Notes: generated by a model from the letters alone, not told the origin. DNA of 64,000 nucleotides from UBA2357 sp041678045 (GCA_041678045.1 JBAYOV010000002.1:62001-126000), one strand, 5' to 3'; counted from the first letter of the stretch, positions 33,151 through 40,893 are shown. Made by a program: numbers and translations.

Positions 33151-34506
33151 ATGGATGATTTTCGCAATCTGCCGGGTCCGGGGCGCAAGATCGCCGTGGT
33201 CGGTAGTGGCATCTCCGGGCTTGCCTGTGCGTGGCTGCTGTCACGCGAGCACCGTGTCACCCTGTTCGAGGCGGCAGATCGGGTCGGGGGACATACCAAC
33301 ACGGTGGATGTCACCCTGGAGGGCGTCACGCATCCGGTGGACACCGGGTTTTTGGTGTTCAACCGTCGGACCTATCCCAATCTGTGCGCGTTGTTTGCCC
33401 TGTTGGGGGTGCAGGCGGTCGAAACCGAGATGAGCTTCTCGGTAAGCCTTGCCGGACTGGATCTCGAGTGGGCCGGTTCTGACCTGAACACCGTGTTTGC
33501 CCAGCGCCGCAATCTTCTGCGGCCGGCGATGTGGGGCATGATCGGCGATATCCTCCGCTTCAATCGGGAAACCACGCGCATGGCGCAGCGTGGCGAACGC
33601 TGTGCGCTGTCGCTGGGGGCGTATCTCGACAGCCGGGGGTATGGTCAGGCCTTCCGCGACTGGTATCTGTTGCCCATGGCTGCGGCCATCTGGTCCTGTC
33701 CGGCCGATGCGATGCTGGCCTATCCGGTGGAAACCTTCGTGCGTTTCTGCCACAACCATGGGCTGCTGCAGATCATCAACCGGCCACGCTGGCTGACCGT
33801 GAAGGGGGGTGGGCGAGCCTATGTCGAGTGTTTGCTGGCCGGAATCGAGGATGTGCGCTTGAGTACGCCGGTCAGGGGGGTGAGTCGCAATGCGCGTGGG
33901 GTGCGTCTGTTCACCCCGCAGGGCGCGGAGCAGTTCGAAGAGGTGGTGCTGGCGTGTCATTCCAATCAGGCGCTGGAAATCCTGGGGAGCAGTGCCACGG
34001 CGGACGAGCGCAGTGTGCTGGAGGCCATCCATTACCAGCCGAATCGGGCGGTACTGCACACCGATCGTTCGTTGTTGCCGCGCCGCGAGCGCGTATGGTC
34101 GGCCTGGAACTATTTTGCTGAAGTCTCCGGTGCGTCTGCCGGTCAGGCCGTTTCGGTAAGCTATCTGATCAACCGGCTGCAGCCGCTGCCGTTCAGCACA
34201 CCCGTGGTGGTGTCGCTGAATCCCTTGCGCGAGCCGGCTGCCGATACGGTGCTGGCCCGCTTCGACTATGCGCATCCGGTGTTCGATCGGGCCGCGCTGG
34301 ATGCCCAGTCGCGTCTTGCCGGCATTCAGGGCGTGGAGCGGGTGTGGTTTGCCGGCGCATGGGCGGGCTACGGTTTTCATGAAGACGGCCTCAAGTCGGC
34401 GCTGGAGGTGGTGCAGGCGTTGGGCGGAACGGTGCCGTGGCGCAGCCAGCCAGCCGATGGGACGAGGCGGGCCTCCGTGCCAGTTGAATGCAGGGCCGTG
34501 GCATGA
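33151..34506 (+). CDS. FAD-dependent amine-oxidase-like oxidoreductase
   Basis: 451 residues. Dinucleotide-binding motif KIAVVGSGISGLACAWLLS near the N-terminus, then FEAADRVGGHTNTVDV, the flavin-contact motif of NAD(P)-binding amine oxidase-like proteins, and a C-terminal FAGAWAGYGFHEDGLKSAL that closes the FAD site. This family regularly sits beside DUF1365 and cyclopropane-fatty-acid synthase genes in light or singlet-oxygen operons; its substrate is not established, though a role in fatty-acyl modification is often proposed. ATG 33151 is chosen; a GTG two codons upstream is possible. Overlaps the next gene by four bases. Confidence 0.87.
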   Translation: MDDFRNLPGPGRKIAVVGSGISGLACAWLLSREHRVTLFEAADRVGGHTNTVDVTLEGVTHPVDTGFLVFNRRTYPNLCALFALLGVQAVETEMSFSVSLAGLDLEWAGSDLNTVFAQRRNLLRPAMWGMIGDILRFNRETTRMAQRGERCALSLGAYLDSRGYGQAFRDWYLLPMAAAIWSCPADAMLAYPVETFVRFCHNHGLLQIINRPRWLTVKGGGRAYVECLLAGIEDVRLSTPVRGVSRNARGVRLFTPQGAEQFEEVVLACHSNQALEILGSSATADERSVLEAIHYQPNRAVLHTDRSLLPRRERVWSAWNYFAEVSGASAGQAVSVSYLINRLQPLPFSTPVVVSLNPLREPAADTVLARFDYAHPVFDRAALDAQSRLAGIQGVERVWFAGAWAGYGFHEDGLKSALEVVQALGGTVPWRSQPADGTRRASVPVECRAVA

Positions 34507-35282
34507 GCACGCCGGCCGACCTGTCGCCCAGCATCTGCTTCGGTGCGGTGATGCACCGCCGTGAGGTGCGCGCAGACAACCTGTTCACCTACCGCAGCGC
34601 CTTCGTGCGCGTGCCGCTGTCGCAGTGGCACACGCTCTCCGTGCCCTTGCTCGGCATGGATCGATTCAATGTGTTCGGTCTATACCGCCGGGACCATGGC
34701 CCCCGCGATGGCGGCGACTTGTTGCTGTGGATACGTGACGTGCTCGCCCGGCAGGGGCTGTCCAGGGCGTGCGACGGTGAGGTCGTGCTGCACACCATGC
34801 CGCGCATTTTTGGCTATGTCTTCAATCCGGTGAGCTTCTGGTTTTGCCATGACGCAGCAGGCAGCCTGCGGGCGGTGCTGGCGGAGGTGAACAACACCTT
34901 TGGAGAGCGTCACAACTACCTGATCCACCACGACGACCTGCGACCGATCTCGCGCGACGACACGTTACAGGCGCGCAAGGTGTTTCATGTCTCCCCCTTT
35001 TTTCCGGTGCAGGGCAGTTACCGTTTTCGCTTTGGGGCGTCCAATGGACACCATTCGGTGGATATCGATTACTACATTGGCGAGCAGTGCCAACTGCGTA
35101 CCCGGGTAAGCGGTCAGGCGCGGATGCTGGACGGTGCAGGGCTGCGCCGCTGGCTGCTGCGCCATCCGTTGATGACCTTTGGCGTGGTGCTGCGCATCCA
35201 CTGGCAGGCGCTGCGGCTTGCGCTGCGCCGTGTGCCGTTCTTTCGCAAACCCTTGCCACCGCTTGAGGAGACAAGCCGATGA
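34503..35282 (+). CDS. DUF1365-family protein
   Basis: 259 residues. Family pattern: FGAVMHRREVRADNLFTYRS, DRFNVFGLYRRDHGPRDG, FGYVFNPVSFWFCHD, EVNNTFGERHNYL and FHVSPFFPVQGSYRF. Function unknown; almost always paired with the FAD oxidoreductase and CFA synthase, so a role in membrane-lipid modification under photooxidative stress is inferred. ATGA overlaps at both ends show tight coupling. Confidence 0.9.
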   Translation: MSTPADLSPSICFGAVMHRREVRADNLFTYRSAFVRVPLSQWHTLSVPLLGMDRFNVFGLYRRDHGPRDGGDLLLWIRDVLARQGLSRACDGEVVLHTMPRIFGYVFNPVSFWFCHDAAGSLRAVLAEVNNTFGERHNYLIHHDDLRPISRDDTLQARKVFHVSPFFPVQGSYRFRFGASNGHHSVDIDYYIGEQCQLRTRVSGQARMLDGAGLRRWLLRHPLMTFGVVLRIHWQALRLALRRVPFFRKPLPPLEETSR

Positions 35283-36115
35283 GCGCAATCGACCCCGCCC
35301 TGGGCAGCCCGGATCTGGCGGCCCTGTGTCCGCGCACCCTGTCCGCCCTGCCGCATGCCAGCCGCCTGGTGCTGGCCATGCTCGATGAACTGCAGGGCGG
35401 CGCCCTTGCCGTCCTGTTGCCCGAAGGGCGCTGGCTCAGAGTGGGGCAGGGCGCGCTGGTGGCGCAGCTCAGGGTGCATGACCATGCCCTGTTTGCCCGG
35501 GTGCTGGCGCAGGGGGATATTGGCCTGGCCGAAAGCTGGATGGACGGGCTGTGGGAAACCGACGCCTTGCCCGGCCTGCTCATCCATCTGGCGAGCAACC
35601 GTGCGCACCTGGAAAAGGCCATGCATGGCCGTGTGCTGTCCCTGCTGGGGCATCGCCTGTGGCACCGACTGCGTGCCAATACCCGGGCGGGGGCACGACG
35701 CAATATCGAGGCGCATTACGATCTCGGCAATGATTTCTATGCTCTTTGGCTGGACGATTCGATGACCTATTCGTCTGCCGTGTTCGAGTCGCCCGATGAC
35801 AGTCTGGAGCAGGCGCAGCAGCGCAAGTACCGGCGCATCCTCGATCGCATCGGCGCGCGTCCCGGTCAGCATATTCTGGAGATTGGCTGCGGCTGGGGCG
35901 GTTTTGCGCAGATTGCCGCCACGGAGTACGGCTGCCGGGTGCGGGGCGTGACGCTGTCGCCCGCTCAACTCGCGCATGCCCGTGCGCGAGTTGAGCGGGG
36001 CGGGTTCGATGATCGGGTCGATCTTCGGCTTTCGCAGCGGAGGGCGCGAGCTTGTGGTGCGCGGTGTGAGTCACCTGCGCTTCGATGCGCAGGGACGGGT
36101 GTGCAGTCATCGTGA
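35279..36115 (+). pseudogene. cfa: Cyclopropane-fatty-acyl-phospholipid synthase, truncated by a deletion fusion
   Basis: The first ~253 codons are a normal CFA-synthase N-terminus: NIEAHYDLGNDFYALWLDDS, MTYSSAVFES, and the SAM-binding loop ILEIGCGWGGFAQIA (glycine motif at 201-209), then LSPAQLAHARARVERGGFDD. After codon 253 (near 36037) similarity stops and the frame runs 25 junk codons to a stop at 36115. The downstream catalytic half, including the active-site Cys/Glu/Tyr region of a ~400-residue enzyme, is absent, so the product cannot be an active methyltransferase. The DNA after the break is the tail of another gene in a different frame. Confidence 0.88.
35960..35999. repeat. Perfect 16-bp inverted repeat near the cfa break
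   Basis: CCCGCTCAACTCGCGC (35960-35975) and its exact reverse complement (35984-35999) flank an 8-base loop. It lies inside still-recognisable cfa coding sequence, about 20-40 bp before the deletion junction. Such a stem could promote slippage or deletion, but it may be a coding coincidence. Confidence 0.8.
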
Positions 36116-36206
36116 CTACTGGGATACGGCCGAGGAGTTGTATGCCCGCTTTGCGCTGATCGGCCCCGTGATGCGCTGGCTCGCCCGACGCCTTTCGGCG
36201 GGTTGA
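36018..36206 (+). pseudogene. C-terminal remnant of an NTF2/SnoaL-like protein
   Basis: In a frame shifted from cfa, the bases encode GFRSGGRELVVRGVSHLRF, then DAQGRVCSHRDYWDTAEEL and YARFALIGPVMRWLARRLSA, the characteristic end of nuclear-transport-factor-2-like proteins that occur in LitR-type light operons. The N-terminal two thirds is missing. An ATG at 35976 lies in the loop of the inverted repeat and is probably fortuitous. Function lost unless the tail is translated alone. Confidence 0.7.
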
Positions 36207-36242
36207 GCGCGCATTCAGGGGGCATTCGCTGTCCTGCCTGGG

Positions 36243-37097
36243 TCACACCGCATGCGCGAGCAGGCCGCGCATTTTCTGCATCGCGCGGGCCTCGATCTGG
36301 CGGATGCGTTCTGCCGACACGCCGTACTCTGCAGCGAGTTCATGCAGGGTCGCGCTTTCGCCCTCTGCCAGCCAGCGCCGCTGCACGATGTTGCGGCTGC
36401 GCTCGTCCAGACTGTCGAGTGCCTGATGCAGGCCCACGTCCTGCAAATGGGCCAACTGCGCACGCTCCAGCACTTCGGAAGGCTCTGCGTGAGGGTCGGG
36501 CAGATAGGTGATGGGCGCAAAGCGCTCGTCTTCGTCCTCGCGGTCCCCCTCCAGCGGCATGTCGCGCCCGCCCAGGCGGGTTTCCATCTCGACCACTTCC
36601 TCGGGCTTGACGCCCAGATGCGTGGCCACCGCCTGCACCTCTTCAGGGTTCAGGGTGCGGGTGTCGCTCTTGAGGCTGCGCAGGTTGAAGAATAGCTTGC
36701 GCTGTGCCTTGGTGGTCGCAATCTTCACCAGCCGCCAGTTGCGAATGATGTATTCGTGAATCTCTGCCTTGATCCAGTGAATCGCGAATGACACCAGCCG
36801 CACACCACGCGACGGATCGAAGCGCTTCACCGCCTTCATCAGGCCAATGTTGCCTTCCTGTATCAGGTCCGCGTGCGGCAGGCCATAACCCAGATAACCA
36901 CGGGCAATCGCCACCACCACGCGCAGGTGCGACATGACGAGCCTGCGCGCGGCCTCCACATCGCCATTATCGTGCAATCGGGTGGCCAGGTCGTGTTCTT
37001 CCTTTTCCGTCAGTAACGGAATGCGGTTAACCGCATGAATATACTGATCGATGCTGCCGGCCGTGGTCGGCGTCGGAAACGAAAGGGCATGGGACAT
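36243..37097 (-). CDS. rpoH: Heat-shock sigma factor RpoH (sigma-32)
   Basis: 284 residues. Region 2 with DLIQEGNIGLMKAVKRFDPS and FAIHWIKAEIHEYIIRNWRLVK, the RpoH box QRKLFFNLR, and region 4 helix-turn-helix LHELAAEYGVSAERIRQIEARAMQKMR. AGGAGG lies nine bases upstream of the ATG at 37097. A CIRCE operator lies 27 bp upstream of the start codon, so transcription is likely repressed by HrcA. Translation may also be thermo-controlled, but I see no obvious thermometer stem. Confidence 0.97.
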   Translation of the reverse strand: MSHALSFPTPTTAGSIDQYIHAVNRIPLLTEKEEHDLATRLHDNGDVEAARRLVMSHLRVVVAIARGYLGYGLPHADLIQEGNIGLMKAVKRFDPSRGVRLVSFAIHWIKAEIHEYIIRNWRLVKIATTKAQRKLFFNLRSLKSDTRTLNPEEVQAVATHLGVKPEEVVEMETRLGGRDMPLEGDREDEDERFAPITYLPDPHAEPSEVLERAQLAHLQDVGLHQALDSLDERSRNIVQRRWLAEGESATLHELAAEYGVSAERIRQIEARAMQKMRGLLAHAV

Positions 37098-37124
37098 GTG
37101 TCTGCTTCCTCCTTGAGGAAAATT

Positions 37125-37151
37125 CTAGCACTCTGCGGGTGAGAGTGCTAA
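37125..37151. promoter_or_regulatory. CIRCE operator (HrcA site) of rpoH
   Basis: CTAGCACTC (37125-37133), 9-base spacer, GAGTGCTAA (37143-37151). It matches the CIRCE consensus TTAGCACTC-N9-GAGTGCTAA at 17 of 18 positions. Position just upstream of rpoH puts sigma-32 synthesis under HrcA control. Confidence 0.93.
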
Positions 37152-37203
37152 ATGTGCAAACGGGTTCCCGAGTGGCGATGCAACGGGGGCTGTGTGACGG
37201 AGC

Positions 37204-37461
37204 TCAGTGACTGGAGGGCGGTTCAGCGAAAACCTCATCAAGCGCTTTCGCGTCGAGTACGGCTTCGGACCAGACGGCCAGTTCGGTTTCGCTGGCCGAA
37301 TTCAGGCGCTGGCCGACCCAGGCAGGCAAATCGCCGAAGCGCCGACTCAACAGGCGAGCCAGCAAACGGGCCTCACCCTCCATCCGTCCCTCCATCCGTC
37401 CCTCCATCCGTCCCGTGGCCATGTAGGATTCGGCCCATTGCTCCATTCTTTGCGACAGCAT
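37204..37461 (-). CDS. Putative intragenic C-terminal small protein of Rpn copy 1 (RpnS-like)
   Basis: Internal ATG at 37461 in the same frame as the rpn gene, preceded by AAGGAG (37471-37476) with a 9-base spacer. It would give an 85-residue protein beginning MLSQRMEQWAE, with a GRME tandem repeat (about 17-28) and an alpha-helical tail. It lies entirely after the amber codon and is undamaged. Copy 2 has the same internal start and spacing. In E. coli, Rpn genes encode such C-terminal proteins, which neutralise the full-length toxin; the assignment here is inference. Confidence 0.6.
   Translation of the reverse strand: MLSQRMEQWAESYMATGRMEGRMEGRMEGEARLLARLLSRRFGDLPAWVGQRLNSASETELAVWSEAVLDAKALDEVFAEPPSSH
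37378..37413 (-). repeat. 12-bp tandem repeat (three units) in Rpn copy 1
   Basis: Three exact units CTCCATCCGTCC, encoding repeated Gly-Arg-Met-Glu on the minus strand. Being a multiple of three it can vary in number without frameshift. Copy 2 has a diverged GRLE version. Confidence 0.9.
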
Positions 37462-38187
37462 GACGCGTAGCTCCTTCAAGTCATCCAGTTCGGGCAGCAG
37501 GATGGGGTATTTCTTGTTGCGCTTCAAGACTGCGCGCAGCCAGATGGCGATGAGTCGGCGCAAAACGCGCTACTCCTCCGACTGGGTCGCCTGCAAGATG
37601 GTGTCCAGTGCTGCTTTGAACTTGTCGGGTGAGAAAGGTTGCTCCAGCCGGAAGATGCCTGCGGCAACGTTGTGTGGCAGGCCGGCAAGCATCTCTGGCG
37701 GATATGCGCCCTCGTCGATCAGGACATAGCGCATCTGTGGTTGCAGTGCTGCGAGAAAGCCCGGCAGCTTGGGCAGCAGTTTGGACAGTGTCGTGGGGGC
37801 ACGCCATCGCGGCTCGCCGTTGTAGAGTACGATGGGCAGCACCGGCGGCAGCAGCCCGTCCGGACCGAGTTGTTTCTGGCGGATGAGGTCCTGATACAGC
37901 AGCCCGACATACACCATCACCCGTAGCGCCATGAAGCGCTCGTCGGTGCTCTGGAATTCGATCAGCAGGTACAGATACAGCCAGTCCTCTCCGCTCTTGA
38001 CGCGCCACACCACGTCGTCCTCGCGCTGGCGCATATCCTCGGTGACGTACTGACCGCTGATGCGCTCCAGCGTGGAAAAATCAAGCTGGTGCAGCCAGGG
38101 GTCGTCGATGAAGCCCTGCACCAGATCGCGCACCATGAGCTTGTCGGAGAACAGCAGCTTGTAACCGGTGTCGTGTTCGTGGGCCAT

Positions 38188-38545
38188 GGGCGGTGAGTAT
38201 TCCGTAATCGTTCAGGGGGCGTGGGGCGTCGGCTGGCATGGTGCGCGCATGGAAGTCCGTGTCCTCGCGCATGCAGTGGGGCGACTGCGCCTGTCTCCGG
38301 CTGCGCTGCGAGCGGGTATTTTCACAGGGCGTGGGGCACTGGCACAGTTTTCCGTAAGGACGTATGCTTGCGCAGTTGGAGGTCCTGTTGCTCTCATGCA
38401 ACACTTTTGCCCGAAATGCCGGGGGAAACGTGATTTTGGGTTGCGTGCCGCTTGTCGCGTTTGCACAATGGCTCCAACTTCTCAATTGAGAGGTAAGTCG
38501 GGCCGACCAACTGTCGGTTTCAACTTCAAACTAGAGGAGAAATTC
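38188..38545 (+). promoter_or_regulatory. Upstream region of the porin gene
   Basis: 358 bp between the start of rpn copy 1 (leftward) and the porin ATG. It must carry both promoters. No clear -35/-10 pair stands out; TTGCGT-N17-CACAAT near 38441-38469 is weak. A 12-bp perfect palindrome TCTCAATTGAGA (38480-38491) lies in the presumed 5' leader of the porin, about 55 bp before its start, and could be an operator. No small ORF with a ribosome site was convincing. Confidence 0.35.
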
Positions 38546-39559
38546 ATGCAGAAGAAACTTATCGCTCTGGCTGTTGCCGGTCTGGTCTCGGCTCCGGCTT
38601 TTGCTCAGTCGAACGTTACGATTTACGGTGTGGTCGATGCCTTCGTCGGTTTCGGCGACAACGGCAACGATGTTGATTTTGTGGGCGTGGAAAGCGGTGG
38701 CCTGTCGGGCAGCCGTCTGGGCTTCCGTGGCACCGAAGATCTCGGCAACGGTCTGAAAGGCGTGTTCGTTATCGAACAGGGCTTCAACGTTGACAACGGC
38801 AGCGGTCTGGGTGGCGCTTCCCGTCAGGCTTTCGTCGGCCTGAACGGTGGTTTCGGTACCGTCAGCCTGGGTCGCCAGTATGCGCCGGGTTATGACTATC
38901 AATATGATGCGCTGGCCTCCGCAGCCATTTCTCCGCAGGCCATCCTGTCCGGCGGTTTGACGATTACCCCGGGGGGTAACGCACGCTGGGACAACTCCAT
39001 TGCTTACAATGGCGCTTTCTCGGGTCTGAAGGTTCGTGCTATCTATGGCATGAGCGATGTTGAAGCTGGTGCCGATGTTTCTGATGATGATCGCCTCGGC
39101 TTGGGTGTCGAGTATGGCAACGGTCCGCTGAAGGTGGGTGCCGTTTATCATCTGGTTAAGAGCGCCAATGAAGATCAGAAAGAATGGCTGGTCGGTGGTA
39201 GCTACAACTTCGGCATGGCTACTCTGGCACTGTCCTATCAGGATTATCAAGATCAGGGCGGCGCTTCCGGAGTTGATGGCTCGCTGTGGCAGGTTGGTGC
39301 CATCGTTCCGGTGGGCGCAGCGGGTAACGTCCATATCGCCTACGGTGAGCGCGATGATGATGCTGCTGACGGCAAGGCTAGCAGCGTGACCATTGCTTAC
39401 ACCCACGCCATGTCCAAGCGCACGACCGCTTACGCTGGCTACAACAATACCGACAACGACCCGGGCCTTGCCTTCGGTCCTGGCAAATTTGGTGCTGGCG
39501 GTGCTAACCTGAGCACTGACTCCGATCTGTTCGTGGTTGGTGTACGCCACACCTTCTAA
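38546..39559 (+). CDS. Gram-negative outer-membrane porin (Porin_4/OmpC-like, betaproteobacterial type)
   Basis: 337 residues: signal peptide MQKKLIALAVAGLVSAPAFA, mature start QSNVTIYGVVDAFVGF, then alternating beta-strands with the conserved GSRLGFRGTEDLGNGLKGVF and GTVSLGRQYAPGYD loop/strand segments, ending in the C-terminal Phe (VVGVRHTF) required for outer-membrane insertion. A 16-strand trimeric general porin is expected. AGAGGAGA lies upstream of the ATG. Codon use (GTT, GCT, GGT) is less GC-biased than neighbours, as expected for a highly expressed gene. Flanked by the two rpn copies. Confidence 0.95.
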   Translation: MQKKLIALAVAGLVSAPAFAQSNVTIYGVVDAFVGFGDNGNDVDFVGVESGGLSGSRLGFRGTEDLGNGLKGVFVIEQGFNVDNGSGLGGASRQAFVGLNGGFGTVSLGRQYAPGYDYQYDALASAAISPQAILSGGLTITPGGNARWDNSIAYNGAFSGLKVRAIYGMSDVEAGADVSDDDRLGLGVEYGNGPLKVGAVYHLVKSANEDQKEWLVGGSYNFGMATLALSYQDYQDQGGASGVDGSLWQVGAIVPVGAAGNVHIAYGERDDDAADGKASSVTIAYTHAMSKRTTAYAGYNNTDNDPGLAFGPGKFGAGGANLSTDSDLFVVGVRHTF

Positions 39560-39584
39560 TCTGTCCCCTCGACAGGTTTGAAAG

Positions 39585-39612
39585 CAAAACGGGAGCTGCA
39601 GCTCCCGTTTTG
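39585..39612. terminator. Bidirectional terminator between porin and rpn copy 2
   Basis: Perfect 28-bp palindrome: CAAAACGGGAGCTG joined to its reverse complement, with A-run and T-run at the two sides. It lies 26 bp after the porin stop and serves the convergent rpn copy 2 as well. Confidence 0.92.
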
Positions 39613-39731
39613 TCGTATACGGGGGCATGCGCCGGTCGTGCTTGGCGCTATCCTCAGGTCGAAGGGCCTGTTTCAGCAGGGGGCGAACGGCATGTGGCGC
39701 AACACACGGGGTGTTCCGCCGTTGCACGAAC

Positions 39732-39989
39732 TCAATGGCCGCCGGGTGGGTGTCCGAAGATGGCGTTGAGGCTGTCGGCGTCGAGCACGGCCTCGGACCA
39801 GGCTTCCAGCTCCTGTTCGGTGGCGTGATTCAAACGCTGTGCGGCCCAGTCCGGCAAGAGACCGAAGCGGCGGGTGAGTTGGCGTGCAAGGATGCGTGCC
39901 TGGCCTTCGAGTCGGCCCTCCAGCCGGCCTTTCTGCTCGCCCTTGGCGATGAAGCCTTCGGCCCATTGTTCGATGCGTTGCGACAACAT
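39732..39989 (-). CDS. Putative intragenic C-terminal small protein of Rpn copy 2 (RpnS-like)
   Basis: Internal ATG at 39989, in frame with rpn copy 2, preceded by CAGGAG (39999-40004) with a 9-base spacer, exactly as in copy 1. The 85-residue product starts MLSQRIEQWAEGF. Conservation of start, spacing and Shine-Dalgarno in both paralogues, while the surrounding third positions differ, supports real internal initiation. Proposed role as antitoxin of the full-length protein is by analogy. Confidence 0.6.
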   Translation of the reverse strand: MLSQRIEQWAEGFIAKGEQKGRLEGRLEGQARILARQLTRRFGLLPDWAAQRLNHATEQELEAWSEAVLDADSLNAIFGHPPGGH

Positions 39990-40715
39990 GATGCGTAACT
40001 CCTGCAAGTCATCCAGCTCAGGCAGCAGGATGGGGTATTTCCGGTTGCGCTTCAAGACGGCACGCAGCCAGATGGCGATCAGTCGGCGTACGGTGCGGTA
40101 TTGTTCGGGTCGGGTGGTGTGTTCGAGCGCGTCGATGGCGTGTTGGACCTGCTCGGGCGACAGGGGTTGCTCAAGGCGGAAGATGCCTGCGGCCAGGTTG
40201 TGGGGCAGGGCGCGCAGGGCTTCTTCGGGGTAGGCGCCTTCGTCGATGAGCAGATAGCGCATTTGCGGCTGCAAGGCGGCCAGAAAGCCCGGCAGTCTGG
40301 GGAGCAGGGCGGAGAGCTCGGTGGGGGCACGCCAGCGCGGCTCGCCGTTGTAGAGCACGATGGGCAGCACGGGCGGCAGAAGTCCTTGCGGTCCCAATTG
40401 CTTCTGCCTCACCAGGTCTTGATACAGCAGGCCCACATACACCATCATGCGCAGCGTCATGAAGCGCTCGTCGGTGCTCTGGAATTCGATCAGCAGGTAC
40501 AGATACAGCCAGTCCTCTCCGCTCTTGACGCGCCAGACCACGTCATCCTCGCGCTGTCGCATGTCCTCGGTGACATACTGCCCATTGACGCGTTCGAGGG
40601 TGTCGAAGTCGAGCCGGTGCAGCCAGGGGTCGTCGATGAAGCCCTGCACCAGATCGCGCACCATGAGCTTGTCGGAAAACAGCAGCTTGTAGCCGGTGTC
40701 GTGGGCGTGGGGCAT
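39732..40715 (-). CDS. Rpn-family PD-(D/E)XK nuclease/putative transposase, copy 2 (intact)
   Basis: 327 residues, cytosolic. Nuclease core Asp57/Asp58 (REDDVVWRVK), Glu77 and Gln79 (LLIEFQST); middle region DEGAYPEEALRAL and helical C-terminus IAIWLRAVLKRNRKYPILLPELDD; GRLE repeats near 257-264. Family members were first annotated as transposases; E. coli Rpn proteins are DNA endonucleases that raise recombination and can act as toxins with anti-phage effect. It is a close paralogue of the interrupted copy 2.5 kb away, same orientation. It carries an internal Shine-Dalgarno and ATG for its C-terminal 85 residues. Confidence 0.88.
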   Translation of the reverse strand: MPHAHDTGYKLLFSDKLMVRDLVQGFIDDPWLHRLDFDTLERVNGQYVTEDMRQREDDVVWRVKSGEDWLYLYLLIEFQSTDERFMTLRMMVYVGLLYQDLVRQKQLGPQGLLPPVLPIVLYNGEPRWRAPTELSALLPRLPGFLAALQPQMRYLLIDEGAYPEEALRALPHNLAAGIFRLEQPLSPEQVQHAIDALEHTTRPEQYRTVRRLIAIWLRAVLKRNRKYPILLPELDDLQELRIMLSQRIEQWAEGFIAKGEQKGRLEGRLEGQARILARQLTRRFGLLPDWAAQRLNHATEQELEAWSEAVLDADSLNAIFGHPPGGH

Positions 40716-40893
40716 GGTGAAAGGGGGGCGGGTGACGGGCCGTCCGGCAAAGATAATGCTGTATGCGTAAAAAGTCGAGTATGGCGTGAGCAGGCGGGCG
40801 GCACGGATCGCCCGAGCAATACACCATCGCTCCGGCGAAGCTTGCGCAGCACGAGGGGGAGAAGTTGGTGTCCCATGCTCTCAGCCCGCGCCG

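Larger units (their letters stand above)
37204..38187 (-). pseudogene. Rpn-family PD-(D/E)XK nuclease/putative transposase, copy 1, interrupted by an in-frame amber codon
   Basis: Member of the Rpn/YhgA-like family (recombination-promoting nuclease). The full frame is 327 sense codons, the same length as copy 2 (39732-40715), and the two proteins are closely similar throughout. Codon 206 is TAG (37570-37572) where copy 2 has Tyr206, so the long form stops at 205 residues. Nuclease residues are upstream of the stop: Asp57/Asp58 (DDVVWRVK) and Glu77-x-Gln79 (LLIEFQS). The segment after the stop stays open and contains an internal start (see 37204-37461). A single base change separates it from an intact gene; suppression or sequencing error cannot be excluded. 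Confidence 0.85.

Noticed and set aside
35976..36206. Separate intact 76-residue gene downstream of cfa
   Set aside because: Its first part is cfa DNA read in another frame; only the C-terminal portion resembles an NTF2-like protein, so it is a remnant.
37204..40715. Rpn copies as an insertion sequence or transposon
   Set aside because: No terminal inverted repeats or target duplications seen; the family name putative transposase is historical.
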